From contig NZ_CP006877.1 in assembly GCF_000816845.1 (NCBI RefSeq), positions 687,501-751,500 on the forward strand: 64,000 nt of DNA, in the 5' to 3' direction. Positions 57,675 through 64,000 of this stretch are shown piece by piece (the stretch's first letter is position 1; each line of letters starts with the position of its first letter). Below the pieces are notes generated by a model, which had not been told where the DNA came from, did not search any database, and saw only the letters and a program-made list of their open reading frames with translations. The DNA is from Rhizobium gallicum bv. gallicum R602sp (GTDB taxonomy: Bacteria > Pseudomonadota > Alphaproteobacteria > Rhizobiales > Rhizobiaceae). The translations under genes were made by a program, and so were the position numbers.

Positions 57675-58473
57675 TTTCGCTGCCTTCGTCTGCGCCGTTC
57701 AGGTGAAGCGCAAAGCCGGTCGCGCCCGGTTCGCCCAGCTCAGGGCGTAGCTCCATGCTGGGGATCAGATAGTCTCCGCCATTCTGCTGACGATAGGGGA
57801 TAGGTGGGGTGGACTCGAGCGTGCGCATCCTCTCACGCAGGCGCTCGGCTGCGCGTTCGAAGCCGGCCTCATCCAGACCATCGACCCTGTAAGCCACGAA
57901 AGGCGGAAGAACGGCATAGCCCGGGTAATAGAGGATTCCATGATTGATCGGGAATAGGAGGTCGTCGATCGGTCCGTTGACCCCGCGGGTCGAGTAATGT
58001 TCCTCCCAGCCGCCGGTCGTCACAATCAACATGGCCCGCTTGCCCGCCAGAGTCCCTTCGCCATAGCGGTCGCCCCATCGCTTGTCGCTGTGCTCGCCGA
58101 CGCCGTAGGCGAACCCATAGGCATAGACCCGCTCGACCCAGCCCTTGAGGATTGCCGGCATGCTGAACCACCAAAGCGGAAACTGGAGGATTAGCATATC
58201 GGCCCACAGGAGCTTATCGATCTCGGTTTTGACATCCTCGGTCAGCGCCCCAGTTTCGAAAGCTCTCTTGGATGCAGCGACAGGCATGAACCGCGTATCC
58301 GTTTCCAGCGATGGAAAGTCGGCACGGTCAATCTCGGATTTCCAGCCCCCGGCATACAGGTCGGACACGCGCACCTCATGGCCCTGGGCCTCGAGCGCCT
58401 TCATGGCAACGTCTCGTAGTGCCCCATTGAGCGAGCGCGGTTCGGGATGAGCGAAGACAAGCAGAACTTTCAT
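57631..58473 (-). CDS. NAD(P)H oxidoreductase, flavodoxin-2 family
   Basis: The 280-residue product matches the Flavodoxin_2 family (NQO/KefF/MdaB type), FMN- or FAD-binding quinone reductases. It has the flavin motif VFAHPEPRSLNGAL, the segment ILQFPLWWFSMPAILKGWVE, and VTTGG for ligand binding. The C-terminal 40 residues are an extra low-complexity tail. It is divergent from a LysR regulator, which probably controls it. Confidence 0.88.
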   Translation of the reverse strand: MKVLLVFAHPEPRSLNGALRDVAMKALEAQGHEVRVSDLYAGGWKSEIDRADFPSLETDTRFMPVAASKRAFETGALTEDVKTEIDKLLWADMLILQFPLWWFSMPAILKGWVERVYAYGFAYGVGEHSDKRWGDRYGEGTLAGKRAMLIVTTGGWEEHYSTRGVNGPIDDLLFPINHGILYYPGYAVLPPFVAYRVDGLDEAGFERAAERLRERMRTLESTPPIPYRQQNGGDYLIPSMELRPELGEPGATGFALHLNGADEGSETSGQRSPLQVAAAR

Positions 58474-58547
58474 AGCCAGTGATCCTTGATGGTGAGAACT
58501 GACCCATAGGTAGACAGGGTTTAAATCATCCACTAGATGTGCGTAAT

Positions 58548-58561
58548 GCATAAGATTATGC
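58548..58561. promoter_or_regulatory. palindrome in the oxidoreductase-lysR intergenic region
   Basis: Perfect inverted repeat GCATAA-GA-TTATGC, 7 bases before the lysR start codon at 58568. It is a candidate LysR operator or part of one. The role is inference. Confidence 0.4.
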
Positions 58562-58567
58562 CGAATA

Positions 58568-59509
58568 ATGGATAGTTCAGACGTTACGCTGGAACGTATG
58601 CGAACCTTCATCCGTGTTGCCGAACGCGGCAGCCTGTCGGCGGTCGCGCGCGAGTTCGGGGTCGGTCAGTCGACGGTCACGCGGCATTTGCGGGAGCTTG
58701 AGGAGGCCGTCGGCGTGCCTCTGCTGAGCAGGACCACCCGGCGTGTCGCGCTGACCGATGAAGGCAGCCGATATTATGCCAACAGCGTCCAGATCCTGCG
58801 CCTTGTCGAACAGGCCGGCGATGAGGCGCGGGGCACGCGCGGTGCGACGGCCGGCACGATCCGGATCTCCTGCACTGCGGCTTTTGGGGTTCTGCACGTC
58901 AGCCGGCTGATCTTCGCGTTTCAGGACCGCTATCCCGATATCGGAGTCGACCTCAGCCTTACCGATGAGCGTGTCGACCTTGTGCGGGAAGGCGTCGATA
59001 TCGCGCTTCGCTTAGGCCCGCTCACCGACAGTTCGATGAAGCTGCGGGCGCTCGGCCAGTCCCGGCGTCTGCTCGTCGCGTCACCGGACTATCTTGCAGC
59101 GCGGGGCAAGCCGGTTGTCCCGCAGGATTTGCTCGGTCATGAAGGCATCCGTATGTCGAATGTGGCAGGGAGCGACATGCTCGCTTTGCGGGGGCCTGGA
59201 GGCGAAGACCATGCCGTTCCCTTTGAAGGGCGCTTTCGGGTCGACCATGGGCTTGCTGCACGCCAGGCCATGGTCGCCGGGCGCGGCATCGCACCGACCC
59301 ATCAATGGCTTGTCGACGATCTCGTGACGGCTGCCAAGCTTGAGGTGATCTTGCCGGACTATTCGCTGCGGCCTGTCCCGCTCAGCATGCTGATTGTCCC
59401 CGAACGCGCCGGCGTTGCCCGGGTCCGGCTGCTCGTCGACTTCCTCGTCGAGCAGATTGGCGGCATTGCGGGGATCGAAAAGCCGCAGCGCTTTGGCGCA
59501 CAAGCTTAA
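58568..59509 (+). CDS. LysR-family transcriptional regulator
   Basis: The 313-residue product has the LysR helix-turn-helix at residues about 18-60 (SLSAVAREFGVGQSTVTRHL) and a periplasmic-binding-protein-like effector domain at 95-300. It belongs to the subgroup near DsdC/PtxE-type small-molecule regulators by overall form, effector unknown. The divergent oxidoreductase gene is its likely target. Confidence 0.92.
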   Translation: MDSSDVTLERMRTFIRVAERGSLSAVAREFGVGQSTVTRHLRELEEAVGVPLLSRTTRRVALTDEGSRYYANSVQILRLVEQAGDEARGTRGATAGTIRISCTAAFGVLHVSRLIFAFQDRYPDIGVDLSLTDERVDLVREGVDIALRLGPLTDSSMKLRALGQSRRLLVASPDYLAARGKPVVPQDLLGHEGIRMSNVAGSDMLALRGPGGEDHAVPFEGRFRVDHGLAARQAMVAGRGIAPTHQWLVDDLVTAAKLEVILPDYSLRPVPLSMLIVPERAGVARVRLLVDFLVEQIGGIAGIEKPQRFGAQA

Positions 59510-59722
59510 CAAAGCCTTGAAAGCGGCGGCGGAATTCGAACGACTTTTCTAAGAGTTGTTTGAAACCCACCTGCTATAGCTCCCTTCATATTCCCGATGC
59601 AGCATTCGGGACTTGCTGCAGGCGGGGCGGGTGCTGCCGGTTCGTAAAAACCTGCTGGTGCGGAATATATCTTGTGTTTTCCGGGATGTTGGGCGCGTGA
59701 AGCACCCTAGCTGGAGGTTGGA
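59510..59722. promoter_or_regulatory. promoter region of the GT26 gene
   Basis: This 213-base gap holds the end of the lysR unit and the promoter of the GT26 gene. I see no gene in it. The ribosome site TGGAGG lies before ATG 59723. Confidence 0.4.
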
Positions 59723-60565
59723 ATGAACCTGATCGCGAATTTCGCGGTTCTCGCATCGCGCCGCACGATCTTCGACGTGCCGGTGTGCGACCTCGGATGG
59801 GACGACGCGCTCGTCTTCATCAACGAGCTCGCCTCGTTTCCTGTCGGCCAGACCGTCATTTCCTTCGTCAACGCTCACAACATGCTGACGACGCTGCGCG
59901 ATGGCGAATACCGGGATATCCTCCTGCAGAATCTTGTCCTGCCGGACGGCATCGGCCTGAACATCGCTTCCAAGATAGCGCATGGGGCGCCGTTTCCTGC
60001 CAATCTCAATGGCACGGACTTCGTTCCCGCCTTTCTGACCTATATGGAAAATCCGCGCCGTGTCGGCCTGATCGGCGGCAGGCGCGAAGTCGTCGAAAAA
60101 GCCGCAGCGAATTTCCGCAAGCATGCGCCCTGGCACGAATTCATCGTCATTTCGGACGGTTATTTCGACAAGGAGAACCCAACGGAGCTCATCGACGAGG
60201 TTGAGCGCCAGGACCTCGACATCCTGATCATTGGCATGGGAACGCCGCTGCAGGAGAAGTGGGCGCATCATCACATTCGCGCCGACCATGCCCGGCTTGT
60301 TCTGACTGTCGGGGCGCTCTTCGATTTCATCTCCGGAGTTGTTCCCCGCGCTCCGGAAACCGTTCGCATGATGCGGCTGGAGTGGGCCTACCGGATGCTG
60401 CAGGAACCGGCCCGTCTCTGGCGGCGTTATGTGCTCGGCATCCCGGTCTTTCTGTTTTACGTGATGCAATACCGCTTCAATCGCCGCGAGCGCATCCTTA
60501 GCCAGGCGGGCAACAACAGCGTCCCCTTGCCGTTACCGCAGGAACAGAGCGAGGGGGCTCACTGA
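59723..60565 (+). CDS. WecG/TagA/CpsF-family glycosyltransferase (GT26)
   Basis: The 280-residue product matches GT26 enzymes, which add an amino-sugar or similar residue to a polyprenyl-diphosphate-linked sugar in exopolysaccharide or teichoic acid synthesis. It has FVNAHNMLTTLRD, LPDGIGLNIAS, VGLIGGRREVVEKAA and the conserved GMGTPLQEKWAHHH. The C-terminus EPARLWRRYVLGIPVFLFYV would associate with the membrane. A polysaccharide role is supported by the Wzz-like gene 113 bases downstream. Confidence 0.88.
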   Translation: MNLIANFAVLASRRTIFDVPVCDLGWDDALVFINELASFPVGQTVISFVNAHNMLTTLRDGEYRDILLQNLVLPDGIGLNIASKIAHGAPFPANLNGTDFVPAFLTYMENPRRVGLIGGRREVVEKAAANFRKHAPWHEFIVISDGYFDKENPTELIDEVERQDLDILIIGMGTPLQEKWAHHHIRADHARLVLTVGALFDFISGVVPRAPETVRMMRLEWAYRMLQEPARLWRRYVLGIPVFLFYVMQYRFNRRERILSQAGNNSVPLPLPQEQSEGAH

Positions 60566-60678
60566 GACCCTGCTTCTTGCCTCGCTGTGTTAACCATTTC
60601 TTTGCCATGAAAATTTAGAGTGTCTTAATCATCCGCTTCCTACGGGCGGCTCGGCTCGTGCGCTTGAGATAGGGCGTC

Positions 60679-62355
60679 ATGTATGACAGCAGGTTAAGAG
60701 GCAGCATTGATAGGCGTCGAGCGGCAACGGCGGGGCCTATCGATGCACGAGACCGAAATCTCGAAACCCTTCCCGTTCGCCCCTCGGAGGCCGAACTGCT
60801 GAGGGTGATCGGAAAAGCACTCGAAGAGCAGCGCCTGCAGCGGAGCGCACCGCCCCAACCGTCGCATCTGGTCGAACGCATCGAGACAATCCTCGAAACA
60901 CGTCTTCGTGCCGCAAACGATGTCCGTCCGCCGCAGCCGCCGCAGTATAAACCGGAGGCGTCTGCCGAGGCCCGGCAGGTAGACGCAGCAAATCTCAGCG
61001 CTCGACCCGTCCGCCGCCGCAGTTTGGCGAAGCCGATCGGCACAATCGCAGTTGCTGCCTTGATCGGCGCAGGCATCCCCTTGCTGATGCCTGCCGACCC
61101 CCCCCATTATGCGGCGGAGGCGGCATTTCAAGTGCAGGCGGGCAAAGCCGAGCGCGGCGCCGTGACCGCGGCAGCCGTGAAACGCCTGCTTTCCGGCCGC
61201 ACCATGTCTGCCGCCGTAGGGGCGCTGAAGCTCGATCGCGATCCAGAGTTCACCGGCGACCAATCCGCGATCGGCGTAGCACTTGATCTCCTATCGGGCA
61301 CTGGTGTTGCGGCCGACGCGGCCTCGCGTGCGGAAGCGGCGCTTGCGGGAATGGTCGAGGCCAATGCGGATGGAACGCAGGGCGCAGTCCGTCTGACAGT
61401 CACGACGGCCGATGGCGCCAAGTCTTTGCGTATCGCTTCCTGGCTTTCCGATATGCTGACGTCCAGCGGGCCTCCTGCATCGGCGGAGGCAGGCGCAGGG
61501 TTGCGCAAGGCCTATGAGGACGTGAAGGCGCAGCTGGTCGCCTTCACCGCAAGCAGCGGCGAAGGCAACGTCAAAGTCGCAAGTGATCTTCAGCAGCGCA
61601 TCAACCAGCTTGACGCCGATCTCAAGGTCGCCGAGCAGCGGATCACGCTTGCCAAACAAGAGACCGATCGTCTCAAGGTGGCCAAGCCCGGCGATGTGCT
61701 CAACGGTTCCTTGCCACTCGAAGTGATTTCGCCTGCGCTGCAGGACGCGCGCGACAAATACGTCACCGAGAAGGCGACGCTGTCGCTGCTTTCGAACGAG
61801 CTCGGTCCGCGCCATCCGCGCCGTCTCGGACAGCAGGCTGTCGTTGACGGCCTGAAGGAGAAGGTTGCGAAGGAGCTGGCTCGCCAGGCCCAAGACGCAA
61901 ATGCCGCTCTCAAGGCAGCCGCAGAAGCACGAAAGACGCTGAACGATCAGCGCAACACGCTGATCGCAATGAGCCGGGACACCGGTGTCGATCTCGCCAG
62001 ACTGACCGAACTGCGCGACAAGACAGAGGCGGCGAGATCGCGGATGGCAGATGCCGTTAGAGCGACGGCTTCCATCGTCGCTCCGATCACTGCCGCCAAG
62101 CCGATAAAGACCACTGCCGTTGCCGCCGGCCCCGGACTTCCGGTTCGCTCTGCTGTCGGGGCTGCACTTGCAATGGCAATCGGCCTTGCTGGCATGCTTG
62201 GTTTGCGCCTCTTGCGAGAGCGTCCCCCACGTGCCGCGCACACGCTAACGGTCCCGGAACAACCGGAGGTGGCAGCCGGCGAACTCGAACTGCTGCGCGA
62301 TCGGCTCGCCTTCCTGCGCGACAGGCTGCAATCCCACGGCGCCGGCCATCGTTGA
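60679..62355 (+). CDS. Wzz/GumC-like polysaccharide chain-length or transport protein
   Basis: The 558-residue product has an N-terminal cytoplasmic part of about 110 residues, a membrane helix (IGTIAVAALIGAGIPLLM), a large periplasmic helical region with coiled coils (about residues 270-440), and a second helix near residue 490 (VGAALAMAIGLAGMLGLRLL). That is the layout of Wzz-type proteins without a kinase domain. It contains SNELGPRHPR, a common segment in the family. It probably works with the GT26 gene in surface polysaccharide export. Confidence 0.8.
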   Translation: MYDSRLRGSIDRRRAATAGPIDARDRNLETLPVRPSEAELLRVIGKALEEQRLQRSAPPQPSHLVERIETILETRLRAANDVRPPQPPQYKPEASAEARQVDAANLSARPVRRRSLAKPIGTIAVAALIGAGIPLLMPADPPHYAAEAAFQVQAGKAERGAVTAAAVKRLLSGRTMSAAVGALKLDRDPEFTGDQSAIGVALDLLSGTGVAADAASRAEAALAGMVEANADGTQGAVRLTVTTADGAKSLRIASWLSDMLTSSGPPASAEAGAGLRKAYEDVKAQLVAFTASSGEGNVKVASDLQQRINQLDADLKVAEQRITLAKQETDRLKVAKPGDVLNGSLPLEVISPALQDARDKYVTEKATLSLLSNELGPRHPRRLGQQAVVDGLKEKVAKELARQAQDANAALKAAAEARKTLNDQRNTLIAMSRDTGVDLARLTELRDKTEAARSRMADAVRATASIVAPITAAKPIKTTAVAAGPGLPVRSAVGAALAMAIGLAGMLGLRLLRERPPRAAHTLTVPEQPEVAAGELELLRDRLAFLRDRLQSHGAGHR

Positions 62356-62397
62356 TCTCGGCCGCGGCATCATCGAAATCGCGCGCGGAACCTCGTG

Positions 62398-62469
62398 ATG
62401 CGCAAGCTTCATATCCTCGCCAACGCGCTCTTGCGCAACGGTCGGGTATGGTCCGTCAACGCCGCTTGA
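62398..62469 (+). pseudogene. fragment resembling the C-terminus of an IS110-family transposase
   Basis: A 23-residue open end, MRKLHILANALLRNGRVWSV, then NAA and stop, resembles the end of IS110/IS116 transposases, where the form MRKL-ILNALLR-G-W closes the protein. Nothing upstream continues the similarity, so it is at most a short remnant. It lies in the gap between the Wzz-like gene and folD. Confidence 0.45.
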
Positions 62470-62606
62470 CCAACCCAGATACTTTAGCGCCGGGAAGATG
62501 TTAAAGCTCTTGCATTTGCCGCTTTTAAACAGGATACGGCGTTCTGAGGCAAACAGCGCGGCTGGCGAGAGCCTAGTTTGCGCGCGAGGCAGTGCAGGAG
62601 AATCGC

Positions 62607-63506
62607 GTGACGACAGTGATCGATGGCAAGCAGGTGGCCGCTTCGATAATCGAAACAGTAAAGATGGCAGCGGCTTCGCTCGAAAAGCAGAGCGGCGTGA
62701 AGGCCGGGCTTGCCGTTGTGATCGTCGGCGACGATCCGGCAAGCCATGCTTATGTCAATGCAAAGAGCAAGATGGCCAAGCAATGCGGCTTCAAGTCGGT
62801 ACAGCACACCCTGTCGGCCGAGACGACGCAACAAGAGCTTGCCGCGCTCGTTTCGTCACTCAACGCCGATCCCTCGATCCATGGCATCCTCGTACAGCTA
62901 CCGCTGCCGAAGCATCTGAACAGCGATCCGATCATCCAGTCGATCCTGCCGGAAAAGGATGTCGACGGGCTGCACGTCGTCAATGCCGGCAAGCTTGCGA
63001 CTGGCGACCTTGAAACTGGCCTCGTCTCCTGCACGCCGGCCGGTGCCATGGTGTTCGTCCGCCGAATGCATGGCGAGGACCTGTCTGGGCTGAGCGCCGT
63101 CGTCATCGGCCGATCGAACCTGTTTGGAAAGCCGATGGCGCAGTTGCTGCTCAATGCCAATGCGACGGTGACGATTGCTCATTCGCGCACCAAGGATCTG
63201 CCCGCCGTCTGCCGCAATGCCGATATCCTGGTTGCGGCCGTCGGCCGGCCGCAGATGGTCAAGGCCGATTGGGTCAAGCCCGGCGCCACTGTCATCGATG
63301 TCGGCATCAACCGCATCGCCGCACCGGAAAGGGGCGAGGGCAAAACACGGCTGGTCGGCGACGTCGCCTTCGAGGAAGCATCGAATGTTGCCGCGGTGAT
63401 CACCCCGGTTCCCGGTGGCGTCGGCCCGATGACGATCGCCATGCTGATGGCCAATACCGTCATTGCCGGGCATCGCGCGGCCGGCCAGACGCCGCCGAAA
63501 TTTTGA
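62607..63506 (+). CDS. folD: bifunctional methylenetetrahydrofolate dehydrogenase/cyclohydrolase FolD
   Basis: The 299-residue product catalyses two steps of one-carbon metabolism, oxidising methylene-THF with NADP and hydrolysing methenyl-THF. It has the catalytic lysine motif [14 protein letters not shown], the motif [13 protein letters not shown], the Rossmann motif [16 protein letters not shown], and [19 protein letters not shown]. The start is GTG 62607, six bases after AGGAG, which gives the family length. Confidence 0.97.
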   Translation: MTTVIDGKQVAASIIETVKMAAASLEKQSGVKAGLAVVIVGDDPASHAYVNAKSKMAKQCGFKSVQHTLSAETTQQELAALVSSLNADPSIHGILVQLPLPKHLNSDPIIQSILPEKDVDGLHVVNAGKLATGDLETGLVSCTPAGAMVFVRRMHGEDLSGLSAVVIGRSNLFGKPMAQLLLNANATVTIAHSRTKDLPAVCRNADILVAAVGRPQMVKADWVKPGATVIDVGINRIAAPERGEGKTRLVGDVAFEEASNVAAVITPVPGGVGPMTIAMLMANTVIAGHRAAGQTPPKF

Positions 63507-63509
63507 GGC

Positions 63510-64000
63510 CTATCGCGGTGCAGGGCCGGTCGAGGCCCTAACGATCAGCTCCGCTTTCCACAGCTCGTGCTCCGGATAGGAGCCGGTCTCTTTGACGGTG
63601 CCGATCAGGCGCTGCGCAATCCGGGCGCCGGCGGCACGAAGAGACGAGCGCGTCGTCGTCAGCGGGACCGAAAAATTCTCCGGCTTCAGAAGCGGCAGCT
63701 CGTCGTCATGGGCGATGAGCGAGATATCCTCACCGAGCTTCAGGCCGGCCTGGTTCAGGGCGCGGATCGCGCCGAGTGCGAGCGCGGTGCTGGAACAGAG
63801 GACGGCAGTCGGACGCTCCGCCATCTGCAGAAACTGCTCCATCGCGATCAGGCCTTGCTCGTCGGTCATCAGCGAGTGACTGACGCAGGTTTTGGAAAGG
63901 GCCAGTCCCCGTTCCGACAAGGCCGCGACGACGCCGTTCTTCCGGCGGATCGCAAAGTCGAGATGCGCCGGCCCGTTCATCAGCGCGAATCGCGTATGGC
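63510..64000 (-). CDS. LacI-family transcriptional regulator (5' end outside window)
   Basis: The visible 163 codons encode the second half of a LacI/PurR effector domain: LMNGPAHLDFAIRRKNGVVA, then a middle region with FLQMAERPTAVLCSSTALAL, ISLIAHDDELPLL, and the hinge-facing TTTRSSLRAAGARIAQRLIG. The helix-turn-helix and start lie beyond 64000. It is convergent with folD, 3 bases apart. Confidence 0.9.
   Translation of the reverse strand, partial: HTRFALMNGPAHLDFAIRRKNGVVAALSERGLALSKTCVSHSLMTDEQGLIAMEQFLQMAERPTAVLCSSTALALGAIRALNQAGLKLGEDISLIAHDDELPLLKPENFSVPLTTTRSSLRAAGARIAQRLIGTVKETGSYPEHELWKAELIVRASTGPAPR

Noticed and set aside
60615..61263. Minus-strand frames over the Wzz-like gene
   Set aside because: They overlap a plus-strand gene with consistent membrane and coiled-coil layout and show no motif.
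1..64000. CRISPR array, prophage or integrated element
   Set aside because: No regular repeats with spacers, no integrase, no phage genes and no attachment repeats seen; the only mobile trace is the short remnant near 62398.
1..64000. tRNA or rRNA genes
   Set aside because: No cloverleaf-like or rRNA-like segment noticed in any intergenic region by eye.

Overview
The window is GC-rich chromosomal DNA from an alphaproteobacterium of the Rhizobiaceae (Rhizobium/Sinorhizobium/Agrobacterium type). The evidence is one long flagellar, motility and chemotaxis regulon in the order known from those bacteria. It includes markers restricted to this group: icpA, cheS, cheT, visN/visR, motC, motE, fliK (old motD), rem, flaF and flbT. 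I see no rRNA, tRNA, CRISPR array or intact insertion sequence.

Layout. 1-6833: housekeeping and envelope genes, namely a SecDF fusion (3' end cut by the window), a small membrane protein, a YbaL-type antiporter, a small XRE regulator, a GT39-like glycosyltransferase and a possible 37-residue membrane peptide. 7268-17482: the che operon icpA-cheS-cheY1-cheA-cheW-cheR-cheB-cheY2-cheD-cheT, then fliF and a strong terminator. 17483-19550: an AT-rich leader and the LuxR-type master regulators visN and visR. 19607-24803 (minus strand): motA, fliM, fliN, fliG, flhB and a conserved unknown gene. 25052-34019 (plus strand): flgF, fliI, a GspC-like membrane protein, flgB, flgC, fliE, flgG, flgA, flgI, motE, flgH, fliL and fliP. 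34110-36029 (minus strand): a TPR/GT41 O-GlcNAc-transferase-like enzyme placed directly before four tandem flagellin genes (36419-40940). 41136-57674: a divergent FliH candidate, motB, motC, fliK, a lytic transglycosylase, rem, flgE, flgK, flgL, flaF, flbT, flgD, fliQ, flhA, fliR, a FliJ-like protein, flgJ (rod-binding domain only), a FlgN-like protein and a FliL-like protein. 57631-64000: unrelated genes, namely a flavodoxin-fold oxidoreductase with a divergent LysR regulator, a GT26 transferase, a Wzz-like protein, a transposase remnant, folD and the 3' part of a LacI-family regulator.

How it works together. VisN/VisR are known to activate rem, and Rem then activates the structural genes. 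The che operon encodes two CheY proteins, the arrangement in which CheY2 acts on the motor and CheY1 is a phosphate sink; CheS and CheT are group-specific signal-termination proteins. The motor uses MotA/MotB plus periplasmic MotC and its chaperone MotE. Export parts FliI, FliP, FliQ, FliR, FlhA and FlhB are recognisable, and three unassigned genes look like the missing accessory parts FliH, FliJ and FlgN. The most interesting signals are the GT41 enzyme beside the flagellins (possible flagellin O-glycosylation), a conserved two-box leader before all four flagellin genes, a CheZ-like active-site motif in CheT, and degenerate key residues in IcpA (heme ligand), Rem (phospho-acceptor) and FliM (CheY-binding N-terminus).
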